From NCBI GenBank assembly GCA_965230755.1, contig CBDDLT010000025.1:1-26103 (forward strand): a stretch of DNA of 26,103 bases, in the 5' to 3' direction. How positions within the stretch are numbered: the first letter of the stretch is position 1; every line of letters starts with the position of its first letter. The notes under the pieces were generated by a model. The model saw only the letters and a list, made by a program, of their open reading frames with translations, had not been told where the DNA came from and did not search any database. Shown here one piece after another: positions 6,000-15,600 of this stretch. Both the position numbers and the translations under genes were made by a program. Origin of the DNA: DATFJT01 sp965230755 (lineage in GTDB: Bacteria; Bacteroidota; Bacteroidia; Chitinophagales; Saprospiraceae).

Positions 6000-7942
6000 A
6001 GTTGTTTGGCATAATCCATAAAGAAATCAATGATCTCCGGGTTTTGCATCGCATCTCTATTGATCGCTTTGTCCATCGAAATCCCCATCATTAATTTCTT
6101 AATTGGTGCTTCCATCTTCTTTCCACTGATCGTCCTTGGAATATCTTCGATTTGAATGATTTCATCCGGTACATGGCGGGGAGAACAATCCTTACGTAAA
6201 GTATTTTTTATACTTCGTATTTTCTCATCATTCAAAACACCCGATTCCAATTGTACAAAAAGTGGCATAAAGTGTCCTCCGTCTTCTTTTTCTATATTGA
6301 TAATCAGGCTGTCTTTGATAAAGTCCAGTTTGTTCAGTGCATTATAGATCTCCGAAGTTCCTATTCGAATACCGTGTCTATTCAAGGTTGCATCTGATCT
6401 ACCTAATATAACCAATCCACCCCGATCATTGATTTTCACCCAATCTCCGTGACGCCATATCCCTTGGTACATCTCAAAGTAACTGGATAGATAACGCCTA
6501 TTCTCGGGATCATTTAGAAATCTAACCGGCATGGATGGCATGGGCTTCTTAATGATCATTTCCCCTACTTCATTGATGACAGGCTCACCCTCATCATTCC
6601 ATGCTTCCAGTGCACAACCCAGTGCTCTAACTTGAATTTCACCTTCATATACCGGTAAGGTTGGCAAACCTCCGACGAATGCTGTACAAACGTCTGTACC
6701 ACCACTCATAGAACACAACCAAATCGACTTTTTGATCTTTTCATAGACATAATCAAAAGCTGCGGGTGGAAGAGGAGCACCCGTAGATCCTATTGATCTC
6801 AAATGGCTCAAATCGTGATTGGACGGAGTAATCCCTCTTTTCATGCATGCCACCAAATAAGGAGCACTGGTTCCAAAGTGAGTAATTTTTACTTTTTCCG
6901 CAAAATCCCAGAGTATATCCAGACTGGATAAAGCCGGGCTTCCGTCATATAGTACTACCGTAGCGCCAAGCAACCAACTGGCATGAAGATAATTCCACAT
7001 CATCCAACCGGTTGTCGTATACCAAAAAAATCTCTCTCCCGGTTTTGTATCATTATGAAAGGCGTGATATTTCAGATGCTCGAGAAGATTATTACCATGA
7101 CCATGTACAATTGCCTTAGGTTTTCCTGTTGTTCCGCTTGAAAAAAGAACCCATAAAGGATGGTCAAATTCAACGGGAACCATGAGTACTTCCGTTGCAT
7201 CATTATCTATCGCTTCCTGCCAGCCAAGTTCGTTTTCTTTATTACTTAGCTCCGTATCCACATTATTGGTCCAAACTATCTTAGAAATGGAAGGCAACTG
7301 GCTTCTGATATCCCTTACTTCATTTCGCTTGTCGTATATCTTGTTATTATAGGAGTATCCATCAACCGCAACCATTATTTTTGGGTTCAGTTGTTGAAAG
7401 CGATCCACAACACTTTCACTACCAAAATCCGGAGAACAACAGGCCCAAGTCGCTCCAATACCAACCGTCGCCAAAAAAGCAACACTGGCATGAGGTATAT
7501 TGGCCATATAACCCACTACACAATCACCTTTCTCGACTCCTTCATTTCTGAGGAATTCCTGAAACCTTGCTACCCTACTCTCTAGTTCAGCCCAACTCAG
7601 TGATTTTATTTTTTGTCTTTCACCGGTGTATATAATGGCAGGATCACGATCATTGCTATGACGAAAGACATACTTTACGTAATTCGTTTTAGCGCCATTA
7701 AACCATTTTATATTTGGCATTTTATCACCAGTAACTACCGGATAATCACCTTGTAAATCATCTATCTCAAAATAGTCCACAACAGCTTGCCAAAAAGCAT
7801 CAATATGCTCAACAGACCAATCATAGAGATCTTCATATTGTTCGAAATTATGAGCTTTTGATTCATTGAGCCAAGTCATGAACTTCGAGACATTGGCATC
7901 TTTGACATCTTCTGGTTTTGGAACCCATAAAGGCTTGGTCAT
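5996..7942 (-). CDS. Acetoacetyl-CoA synthetase (acetoacetate-CoA ligase)
   Basis: This 648-residue protein has the usual length for the acetoacetate-CoA ligase family of ANL adenylating enzymes. It activates acetoacetate with ATP and CoA in the cytoplasm, feeding ketone-body, leucine or lipid metabolism. Visible motifs are the N-terminal family signature (PLWVP at 4-8, FWQAVVDYF), the ATP loop SSGTTGKPKA (268-277), STGAPL (386-391), the adenine-binding region SMSGGTDVC (411-419), HGDW (498-501), GRSDATLNRHGIRIG (514-528) and the C-terminal lysine motif SGKKMEAPIKK with K608. All core residues are intact. It lies 11 nt after the small secreted protein gene upstream and is probably co-transcribed, although the functions are unrelated. 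The last 4 nt overlap the end of the convergent hydrolase gene. Confidence 0.95.
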   Translation of the reverse strand: MTKPLWVPKPEDVKDANVSKFMTWLNESKAHNFEQYEDLYDWSVEHIDAFWQAVVDYFEIDDLQGDYPVVTGDKMPNIKWFNGAKTNYVKYVFRHSNDRDPAIIYTGERQKIKSLSWAELESRVARFQEFLRNEGVEKGDCVVGYMANIPHASVAFLATVGIGATWACCSPDFGSESVVDRFQQLNPKIMVAVDGYSYNNKIYDKRNEVRDIRSQLPSISKIVWTNNVDTELSNKENELGWQEAIDNDATEVLMVPVEFDHPLWVLFSSGTTGKPKAIVHGHGNNLLEHLKYHAFHNDTKPGERFFWYTTTGWMMWNYLHASWLLGATVVLYDGSPALSSLDILWDFAEKVKITHFGTSAPYLVACMKRGITPSNHDLSHLRSIGSTGAPLPPAAFDYVYEKIKKSIWLCSMSGGTDVCTAFVGGLPTLPVYEGEIQVRALGCALEAWNDEGEPVINEVGEMIIKKPMPSMPVRFLNDPENRRYLSSYFEMYQGIWRHGDWVKINDRGGLVILGRSDATLNRHGIRIGTSEIYNALNKLDFIKDSLIINIEKEDGGHFMPLFVQLESGVLNDEKIRSIKNTLRKDCSPRHVPDEIIQIEDIPRTISGKKMEAPIKKLMMGISMDKAINRDAMQNPEIIDFFMDYAKQL

Positions 7943-7953
7943 ACATCAAAATT

Positions 7954-8541
7954 TTAGCTTCGCGAACAAGTGTTGAGAACAGAAATATTATCAATCAGAA
8001 TATTGCCCTTATAATTGAAGTAAAGTCCAGAAACCGATACAGGGCTAATTCGAATAAAAGACATATCACTATTGGGCGTAAATCGTACTTTAACTTCTTC
8101 CCAGGAATTCGATTCTATACTTTTCGAATGAAAAATTAATTGTTCGGAAGTGCAGGAAGAAGTAGAAATCCAAATTTTGAGTCCAACAGGTATATTATAT
8201 CCAGCGTAGGTTTCCGATCTGGCTACATCCATTGTAAATTCATAACATTGTCCCTTTAACAAAGTAAATTTTAACTTCTGACCAATGGTCTCCAAATCTC
8301 CGTTATCCCTGGTAATCAATCCCACATAGGTATCTCCTTCTGATGCTACCAAATCGACATCGAATTCTCCTGGTAAAATATCAGGTGTGGTAGACTTTGA
8401 ACAGGCATTCCATTTTTTGGGTATTTTGGCTTCGCCTTTCTTTCCCTCGAAACCGGCATTTTTGATAAACTCTTGAGCATAACTCGTTGAGCATATGCCA
8501 ATAAGAACAAGACATAGAGTCAGAATTCTTCTTTGATTCAT
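7954..8541 (-). CDS. Secreted jelly-roll (carbohydrate-binding-like) protein
   Basis: The 195-residue product has a signal peptide (MNQRRILTLCLVLIGICSTSYA, then QEF). The mature part begins FIKNAGFEG and has PKKWNAC, then TPDILPGEFDVD, ASEGDTYVGL, IGQKLKF, GQCYEFTMDVA, LKIWIS and finally NILIDNISVL. This order is that of the 'NPSFE ... P.W ... DNI' jelly-roll domains found in many exported Bacteroidota proteins, which resemble galactose-binding carbohydrate modules. There is no T9SS sorting domain, so periplasmic or outer-membrane association is possible. It is the first gene of a minus-strand unit with the acetoacetyl-CoA synthetase and is divergent from ftsX, separated by 33 nt. Ligand binding is inferred. 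Confidence 0.75.
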   Translation of the reverse strand: MNQRRILTLCLVLIGICSTSYAQEFIKNAGFEGKKGEAKIPKKWNACSKSTTPDILPGEFDVDLVASEGDTYVGLITRDNGDLETIGQKLKFTLLKGQCYEFTMDVARSETYAGYNIPVGLKIWISTSSCTSEQLIFHSKSIESNSWEEVKVRFTPNSDMSFIRISPVSVSGLYFNYKGNILIDNISVLNTCSRS

Positions 8542-8549
8542 CTATTCAT

Positions 8550-8557
8550 TAGTTTTG
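8550..8557 (+). promoter_or_regulatory. Candidate -7 box of the ftsX-gpsA operon
   Basis: TAGTTTTG matches TAnnTTTG and would place transcription start about 11 nt before the ftsX ATG at 8575. The nearest upstream TTTG (8532-8535) is only 14 nt away rather than the usual 19, and it lies within the divergent gene. This is a partial match only. Confidence 0.35.
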
Positions 8558-8574
8558 CAAATAATCTAACATTT

Positions 8575-9423
8575 ATGTCAAGTTACAGAGAAAAATCATA
8601 TTTTCAATGGATCTACACCGGGATTGGACTGAGCGTTTTCTTGACCTTAGTATTGCTGTTGTTTTCCTTCTATTTTTTCTCAAAAAAATATATCGTCGAC
8701 AATTATCAAAACTTGAAATACGCTATTGAACTGGATCACGATGCAGAAGATTCGGATATAGATAAAGTCAAAGAGAAAATTGCCGAAAAATCTTATTACC
8801 AAGAAGGTAGTTTCGAATTCCTCTCAAAGAATGAAATTCGAACTCGTTTCCGCCCATATCTTACGGACAGTCTAAGCACCTATTTATCTCTACCATTTAA
8901 AGATCTTATATTATTTGAGATCAGTGAACCTACTCTTAGTAAATCCAAAAGGGTACTGATCAAGACAGATCTTCTTAAAATAGAAAAGGTGCAGGAGGTT
9001 TATTTCAACGAAGTAGATTATGACCAATTAAAGGGGAATACTGAAAAAATCACGAAAGCATTGGCTGTGATTTCCGCAGTACTATTTGTTCTTTCTCTAT
9101 TGTTCCTTTACAATACGATCAACAGTGCCATATATTCCAGACGAGAGATCATTCGAAATCAAGCATTACTGGGAGCTTCAAAAATGATGATCGCTTTGCC
9201 GATTCTATATTCTAGCCTTAGCACGATTCTGGTGAGTATATTCATTTCCTCAGGTCTTTTAGTAAGCCTATATTTTATATTAAGAAGGCATTTCGCACTA
9301 GAAATTTATCCAGACAATAATTATATTATATATTTGTTTGTTCTATTGGGTTTTGTAGTGATTTCCGTGATCTTATTCACTTGGCTGATCTTACAAAGTA
9401 AAATTCGATTCATAGAAAAATAG
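8575..9423 (+). CDS. ftsX: Cell division protein FtsX (permease-like)
   Basis: The product has 282 residues. I start at the ATG at 8575 (MSSYREKSYFQW) because the longer frame from 8533 adds residues that overlap the divergent gene's start and do not fit the family. There is one N-terminal transmembrane segment (about residues 12-36), a periplasmic domain of about 130 residues, then three further transmembrane segments near 160-185, 207-233 and 250-275. The loop IYSRREIIRNQALLGASKMMI is the typical FtsX element that faces the ATPase FtsE. FtsE-FtsX activates peptidoglycan hydrolases at division. No ftsE is adjacent, so it must be elsewhere in the genome. It heads the operon ftsX-DUF3098-uppP-truB, an order I recognise from other Bacteroidota. 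Confidence 0.9.
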   Translation: MSSYREKSYFQWIYTGIGLSVFLTLVLLLFSFYFFSKKYIVDNYQNLKYAIELDHDAEDSDIDKVKEKIAEKSYYQEGSFEFLSKNEIRTRFRPYLTDSLSTYLSLPFKDLILFEISEPTLSKSKRVLIKTDLLKIEKVQEVYFNEVDYDQLKGNTEKITKALAVISAVLFVLSLLFLYNTINSAIYSRREIIRNQALLGASKMMIALPILYSSLSTILVSIFISSGLLVSLYFILRRHFALEIYPDNNYIIYLFVLLGFVVISVILFTWLILQSKIRFIEK

Positions 9424-9428
9424 GCATT

Positions 9429-9683
9429 ATGGCTAAAGCGAAAAAAGCAAATCAAAAAACTAAAGATCTTCAGCCCTTGATCTTTAATAAAAACAATTAT
9501 CTGTGGATGATCATTGGTCTGGTACTTGTTTTAATAGGTTTAGGACTAATGACCGGTGGTGCTATGAGCTCTGATGAAGTTTGGGATGAATCCGTAATAT
9601 ACAGTACACGGAGAACACTTATTGCTCCTATGGTGATTCTACTTGGCTTCGGAATTGAAGTTTACGCCATATTTAAGCGCTAG
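9429..9683 (+). CDS. DUF3098 small membrane protein
   Basis: This 84-residue protein has a basic N-terminus (MAKAKKANQKTK), the conserved LIFNKNNYLWMIIG entry to a first transmembrane segment (about 25-45), a short linker GGAMSSDEVWDES, and a second segment (about 64-80) ending in YAIFKR. These features and the length match the Bacteroidota family DUF3098, which is usually located between ftsX and uppP. It sits 5 nt after ftsX and 8 nt before uppP. The function is unknown; the context suggests a role in envelope biogenesis or division. Confidence 0.88.
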   Translation: MAKAKKANQKTKDLQPLIFNKNNYLWMIIGLVLVLIGLGLMTGGAMSSDEVWDESVIYSTRRTLIAPMVILLGFGIEVYAIFKR

Positions 9684-9691
9684 TTATTTGA

Positions 9692-10486
9692 ATGGAATTA
9701 TTAAAAGCCATCTTGCTCGGTATCGTGCAAGGCCTCACAGAATTTCTTCCTGTTTCCAGTAGTGGACATTTAACCATTGCACAATTTATTCTAGGTGATA
9801 ATTTTAATGCAGAAGAGAACTTAATGATGACAATCGTTCTGCATTTTGGAACTGCGCTGGCTACTATAGTAGTACTTCGAAAAGAAATCAATACACTAAT
9901 TGGTCAATTTGTAAAAAGGGATAACGAGGGCATTGGTTTTGCAACGAAGATTTTTATTTCTATGCTCCCTGCTGGATTTATCGGATACTTTTTTCAAGAT
10001 CAACTCTCTCAATTATTTAATGAACAACTACTTCTTGTTGCCATATGCTTGATCATTACCGGCTTTTTGCTTTACATCGCCGATCGTGTGCCTAACCGCA
10101 AGAAGAATATCAGTCTGTGGGGAGCTCTTCTAATTGGAATTGCACAAGCTGTTGCTTTGTTACCGGGTATCTCAAGATCCGGAGCTACCATTTCATCGTC
10201 GGTGATCATGGGAATCGATAGAGAGCAGTCCGCTAATTTTTCTTTTCTGATGGTATTGCCACTTATTTTCCTAAAGATTGGAGATGATGTACTTAACATG
10301 AGGTATTCTGAACTTGATTCTACCATGCTTATGTACCTACTTGCCGGTTTAATATCTTCTTTCCTGACTGGAGTTTTGGCTTGTAGATGGATGATCAAGA
10401 TTGTAAAAAATGGTAAACTCCACTACTTCAGCTATTACACATGGGCGGTTGGTTTGTTTGCAATATTGTATTTATGGATGCTTTAA
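9692..10486 (+). CDS. uppP: Undecaprenyl-diphosphatase UppP (BacA)
   Basis: This 264-residue polytopic membrane protein has the family's normal length. It hydrolyses undecaprenyl diphosphate to the monophosphate, recycling the lipid carrier for peptidoglycan and surface polysaccharides. The first conserved region is QGLTEFLPVSSSGHL (13-27), with Q13 where many members have Glu, and E17 and H26 present. The second is LPGISRSGATI (157-167) with R162. About eight hydrophobic segments are visible. UppP also confers bacitracin tolerance in other bacteria. It starts 8 nt after the DUF3098 gene, and its last 13 nt overlap the start of truB, so translational coupling is likely. Confidence 0.95.
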   Translation: MELLKAILLGIVQGLTEFLPVSSSGHLTIAQFILGDNFNAEENLMMTIVLHFGTALATIVVLRKEINTLIGQFVKRDNEGIGFATKIFISMLPAGFIGYFFQDQLSQLFNEQLLLVAICLIITGFLLYIADRVPNRKKNISLWGALLIGIAQAVALLPGISRSGATISSSVIMGIDREQSANFSFLMVLPLIFLKIGDDVLNMRYSELDSTMLMYLLAGLISSFLTGVLACRWMIKIVKNGKLHYFSYYTWAVGLFAILYLWML

Positions 10487-11205
10487 ATGTCCATCCTCCA
10501 TACGACTATTTAGCTGGAGCACTGATTCCTGTGGATAAACCCCTGAATTGGACCTCCTTTGATGTGGTCAATAAATTGAGGTATGAACTGAAAAAATCTT
10601 TGGGTATAAAAAAGATTAAAGTTGGGCATGCCGGAACTCTAGATCCTTTGGCTACAGGACTACTGCTTATAGCCACAGGAAAAATGACAAAGAAGATCAA
10701 CGAGTTCATGTCCCAGGAAAAAGTGTACTGGGGTCAGATGCAACTCGGTGCGACAACTCCTACTTATGATAGAGAACAGGCTATAGATAAGGAGTTCGCT
10801 ACAGATCATATCGACCTGCCCTTAATCGAAAAAGTAAAAAATCACTTTTTGGGTGAAGTGGAACAAAAAGTTCCTGTTTATTCTGCCATTAAGAAAAAAG
10901 GCAAGAAACTCTATGAGTATGCTAGAAAAGGAGAAGAAGTAGAAGTACCTACCAGAAGAGTTGTCATTCATGAGTTGAGCATTCTCGACTATAGAAAAGG
11001 GAGTGAACAAATTGATTTCAGAGTAAGATGCTCTAAGGGTACTTATATCAGATCCTTGGCCCATGACTTTGGAGCTCAATTGGACTCAGGTGCTTACCTA
11101 AATGATCTGCGAAGAGAAAAAATTGGTAACTTCGATATAGAGGATGCTTTCGAAATGAAAGACATTCTATCCATCATTCAAGAACCAAATGGGATTAAAG
11201 AGTAA
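10474..11205 (+). CDS. truB: tRNA pseudouridine(55) synthase TruB
   Basis: The product has 243 residues from the ATG at 10474. The frame is open further upstream to 10441, but those residues overlap uppP and are not family-like. The enzyme makes pseudouridine 55 in the T-loop of tRNAs. Visible motifs are LIPVDKPLNWTSFDVVNKLR near the N-terminus, the catalytic VGHAGTLDPLATGLL (50-64) with Asp57, the segment VPVYSAIKKKGKKLYEYAR, and RCSKGTYIRSLAHDFG. No separate PUA domain is visible, in line with the short TruB form common in this phylum. It overlaps uppP by 13 nt and gpsA by 17 nt. Confidence 0.95.
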   Translation: MDALNVHPPYDYLAGALIPVDKPLNWTSFDVVNKLRYELKKSLGIKKIKVGHAGTLDPLATGLLLIATGKMTKKINEFMSQEKVYWGQMQLGATTPTYDREQAIDKEFATDHIDLPLIEKVKNHFLGEVEQKVPVYSAIKKKGKKLYEYARKGEEVEVPTRRVVIHELSILDYRKGSEQIDFRVRCSKGTYIRSLAHDFGAQLDSGAYLNDLRREKIGNFDIEDAFEMKDILSIIQEPNGIKE

Positions 11206-12232
11206 GGTAGGCGTTATTGGAGCAGGTAGATTTGGAACAGCCATCGCAGTTTTGGCCGCCAAAAATCAAGAGGTATTATTATATACCCGAAATGAAGAAA
11301 ATGTAAAATCCATTAACCAAAGGAAACGGCACCTATATCTGGACTTCGATCTTCCCGAAAGAATATCAGCAACATCGGATGCCCAAAGGATTTGTGATAC
11401 ATGCAGTTTATTATTTGTGGCGGTTCCATCTGCAATTTTCAGGAAATCCATGCAGTACTTCTCTCAGTTCCTGACTCCTGCTCATGTTATTATACATGGA
11501 ACAAAGGGTTTTGATGTAAGCGATGATTTAATGCAGAGAAAAAACTTCTATCTCCGCAGGGAGGAAGTATATACGATGAGCGAGATCATCGAACAAGAAA
11601 CTCAAGTCATCAGAATTGGCTGTTTATCAGGGCCCAATCTCTCAACGGAAATCATGGAAGAACAACCTACAGCCACTGTCATTGCGAGTAGATATAAAGA
11701 AGTAATGGACTTGGGTAAAGCAGCTTTAAAAAGTTCTGTGTTTCGAGTATTCGAGTCCTATGAAATCAGAGGAGCTGAAATGGCAGGTTGTTTAAAGAAC
11801 ATTATTGCGATTGGATCCGGAATATTGAGTGGGAGTGGTTATGGTAAAAATATCCAAGCCATGATGATCACCAAGGGGCTAGCGGAAATCATTCATTTGG
11901 GTAAAGCACTAGGGATGCATTCTTCAATTTTCTTGGGAACAGCGGGTCTGGGAGACTTAATAGCTACAGCTACTTCTAAAAAGAGTAGAAATTTTTCCTT
12001 CGGGTATCGATTGGGCCAGGGCATGGACATTGAAACGATCAGAAGTGCAAATGATGAATTGGCCGAGGGAGTACGTACTATTAAAATAGCTTTTGGCCTT
12101 CAAAAACATCTCAATTTAAGATTGCCCATTATCAGTCTTTTGTATAGAATGGTATACGAAGGGCTCAACCTAGACCAGTCGATAAAATATTTAATGAATT
12201 TCCCTTATGATATTGATGTGGATTTCGTGTAA
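11189..12232 (+). CDS. gpsA: Glycerol-3-phosphate dehydrogenase [NAD(P)+] GpsA
   Basis: This 347-residue cytoplasmic enzyme reduces dihydroxyacetone phosphate to sn-glycerol 3-phosphate for phospholipid synthesis. The Rossmann motif VGVIGAGRFGTAIA (7-20) opens the protein. FVAVPS (76-81), HGTKG (103-107), SGPNLSTEI (147-155), the catalytic-lysine segment AGCLKNIIAIGSG (199-211, K203) and the C-terminal TAGLGDLIATATS (251-263) with RNFSFG follow in family order. The start ATG lies 17 nt inside truB, so this is the tightly coupled last gene of the ftsX operon. No convincing terminator follows it, only AT-rich sequence. Confidence 0.95.
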   Translation: MGLKSKVGVIGAGRFGTAIAVLAAKNQEVLLYTRNEENVKSINQRKRHLYLDFDLPERISATSDAQRICDTCSLLFVAVPSAIFRKSMQYFSQFLTPAHVIIHGTKGFDVSDDLMQRKNFYLRREEVYTMSEIIEQETQVIRIGCLSGPNLSTEIMEEQPTATVIASRYKEVMDLGKAALKSSVFRVFESYEIRGAEMAGCLKNIIAIGSGILSGSGYGKNIQAMMITKGLAEIIHLGKALGMHSSIFLGTAGLGDLIATATSKKSRNFSFGYRLGQGMDIETIRSANDELAEGVRTIKIAFGLQKHLNLRLPIISLLYRMVYEGLNLDQSIKYLMNFPYDIDVDFV

Positions 12233-12666
12233 ATCGAATTTTGACTTGCTCCTTGCGATCAAAACATAATATTCGTCGAAATGGTCTTCAAAAAATTAAT
12301 TTAAGCTCAAAATTTAGAGCAATTTGTCAGTGTAAATTCAAATTTTCTAAAAAGACTTTTCATTAATCCTACAACCCGAATGAAGTTTTTTTCCACATTC
12401 CTAAGATTTATTTATTTGTATATTGTAAGCGGCGTTTGGCAATATTCATACGTTTGAACGAAAGGAATTGTATGCTAACGTGTTGCAAGCAATGCTTAAA
12501 GAATAACTTTAAAGTTTGAAAATCTTAATACATGTGCTATATTTGCCATGTATAAGACATTTGAACTGAATAATTCCCAGTAAAAAAGGCCAACTTAATT
12601 GCTATATGGGTTGTTTTTAACAGGGATACATAAATTTTATTTGATAATTCAATTAAAACTCTGACT
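12233..12666. other. 434-nt intergenic leader of the first giant gene
   Basis: This AT-rich gap contains no open frame that I consider a gene. It holds the promoter pair listed separately and a leader of about 115 nt before the ATG at 12667. A short hairpin (GCTC ... GAGC with an AT loop, near 12306-12321) and a run of A/T tracts are present but are too weak to call a terminator for gpsA. Confidence 0.6.
12515..12545 (+). promoter_or_regulatory. Bacteroidota-type promoter of the first giant HYR gene
   Basis: TTTG (12515-12518) and TATATTTG (12538-12545) match the -33 and -7 elements of the Bacteroidota primary sigma factor (TTTG / TAnnTTTG), with 19 nt between them, the usual spacing. The start of transcription would be near 12552, giving a leader of about 115 nt. 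This is the clearest promoter in the window. Confidence 0.65.
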
Positions 12667-15600
12667 ATGTATCAGAACACCATTACTTCTTACTCTAGGA
12701 TCAAGACTTTGATTTCCGTTTTCTTTACTTTTGTACTATTTTTAGGTTATAACCAAAGTGGCTTGGCGCAATGTAATGCCATTGTGTCGAACACGGCGTT
12801 TACCGTCGAATTGACCGGTCCATCCGGCACATTAGATGGTACCGATATGCCTGGAAATATCGATCCCGATGGCAATTGTATGCCAGGGGCGACTTATTTA
12901 TTCTTTACTTCATTACCCGGTGACGGAGACATGGGTACTGCCAGCATAATGTATGACTGCGCGGATATCGCTGCCTCCCCGTTGGATGCTTGGGTTGTTA
13001 TCGATGATAACGCCGATGGCACCTATGACCTGGGATCGGATGCTACTCCGGTACAGATCAGCGTCACGGTTAGTGATGTTGCTGCTCCATTATTGATAGA
13101 TCCTTTGATGGATTGTTCAACTTTGGACGTGACCTTGGAGTGTGGACCTGCTGTAACGGCTTACTTAGCCGGACTGGACGCAGCTGTACAAGCACTTTAC
13201 ATGGACAACTGTACTTCTCCTCCAATTGTTACGCGAACCGGCGACAATATGGATGAACCTTGTCCGGGTGACGCGACTAGAATCATCGATTATAGAATTG
13301 AAGATGCTTCGGGTAACTCAACTACATGTTCAGTTACCATTACTATTGAAGATACTACTGATCCAACTTGGGATAATCCTCAAGGTGGATTTCCTGCTGT
13401 AGGTTTTGAAAGTTATACCCCGGCTACAAACATTGTGCGTGTAAGACTGGATTGTGATGATCCTGATTTGGCTGCTCAGATTGCCGCTTGGGAAGCTTGG
13501 ATGCCTGCTGCTAGTGATGTATGTAATACTGCTACAGTAAGTTTGGTATCTAATGTGGAAGATCAAACATTAAATGTTGATCCTCCTAATGCGAACTGTC
13601 GAGTTTCAAGAAGAATTGTTACTTGGACCGCTGAGGATGAATGTGGCAACACAATAGCTAATGACCTTGAAGTTAGAATCCGAGTATTTGACACTTCAGC
13701 TCCTGAATTCGATCCTACTACTTCTATGGAGTCAGTGAACAATGACCCTGGTGTATGTCAGGCTGATATGACGGCTTCTGCATTATTGGAAAGAACTGCT
13801 ATGGATTGTCAAATTTTGGCTCCTGGAGATTATGATTACAGTATTAGTATTACTAGTGCTTCTCCTACTATAGCTGAATTCGAAGCATTGAATGGTGCTG
13901 GATCATTAATGGGATCGGATAACAATGCTAATTTGATATACCCTGTGGGTACTTACGATATAACATATTCTGTTAGCGATGCATGTGCTAATGGTCCTTC
14001 TACTCATACCATTTCATTTGAAGTTGTTGATAATGAACCGGCTATGATTTCTGGATGCCCAGCAGACATTAATGCTAACACAGTACCTGGAGATTGTTCG
14101 AACACCTTATCGTGGACTCCTCCAACAGCTATGGACAATTGTGACGATGCCGGAATTACGGTAGTTATTACTACAGATCAACCAAGTGTGGTTGTTAATA
14201 GTTTGAATCCGGTACTACACTTTGCTCAATTCCCTAAAGGAGAAACTGTTGTTACTTACACTTTCACAGACATCAATGGTGTGATGAGTGTTTGTATGTT
14301 CACAGTAACCATTACGGATAATGAAGCTCCTACTTTTGATGATTGTGATGATCAAGAATTATTGAGTATATGCCCTGACGCTACCGTTCCGGATTATACT
14401 TCTAATGGCAACCCTCAGGACAACTGTCCAATGTTGACGGTGACTCAAAGTCCAACTGCGGGAACTACTTTAGCTATGTTACAAGCTGGAGGTTTAATTA
14501 TGCCTAACCCTCCTGGAACACTTCAAAACGGTGCTACATTCGATGTTACTTTGACTGCCACTGATATGGAAGGTAATGTTGATCAGTGTACGTTTACAGT
14601 TACTTTAAGAGATGAGGACAAACCAATTCCAGATGTTGATCCTCTTACAGATATTAATTCTATGACCACCTTGTTTACTGAGTGTGGAGAGTTTGAACGG
14701 TGTGCTCCAACAGCTACGGATTGTAATGGAGTAACCATTTATGGTACTGCTTCTATTGCTGGTGCAATTCTAGATCCTAACGGATGTGGAGCTGGCAAAC
14801 CATCTTATACTTTCACTGGGCCCGGTGTTTGGGCTATAACTTGGATTTATGATGACGGCAATGGAAACGTAAGTACACAAACTCAGAATGTAGAAATATT
14901 AGACGATACGACGGATCCAACTTTGAACTGTCCTGCAGATGTAACAGTTCCTACAGATCCTAGTGTATGTACTACTACTGGAATTGCAGGAATCGGGATG
15001 ACAGAGATAATTCCTACTATGCCTCCTTACCTTGACCCAGTAGATAATCCTGATCCAGGAGAGGCTATTGATGACTGTGGTATTGTTCAATTTTCATATC
15101 AATTAGGTGGTGCTACAGTTCTTGCAAGAACTAATGGTAGCAATGCCGGAGTTGAAACCTTTAACCTTGGAACAACAACAGTTACTTATTATGCAGTAGA
15201 CGCTGAGGGTAATGAAGGATCTTGTACTTTTGACGTCACAGTTGAAGACAACGAAGATCCTGTATTGTCGTGTCCCGCAAATAATTCCCCAATATTCTTC
15301 CCAATCACAATTCTTTTGGAAACAGGATCTAATGGTGACCCTGCAGGAGACTGTGTATTTGAAGTAAATGGTGATTTCCTTGATCTTACAGGTGTAAGTG
15401 ACAACTGTTCAATTGCTGATACTACATTAACTATTACTGTTATAGCTGGAACAGTTACAGTAGTTAATCCTTCATCAACTACTTTAGATGGAACTACTTT
15501 CGATTTGAGTGATTCTCCTGGTTCTTCAGCGTTGATCATAATCGAATGGGAGGTAACAGATGGGTCCGGAAACACGGAATCATGTACGAGATTATTGACA

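Noticed and set aside
8533..8574. Start of ftsX at 8533
   Set aside because: It overlaps the divergent gene's start codon and the candidate promoter; ATG 8575 gives the usual FtsX N-terminus.
10441..10473. Start of truB at 10441
   Set aside because: It lies well inside uppP and encodes residues unlike TruB; ATG 10474 gives a normal N-terminus.
12583..12620. Attenuator-type hairpin followed by T-run in the leader of the first giant gene
   Set aside because: The arms near GGCCAAC and GGGTTG pair over only four bases; too weak to call.
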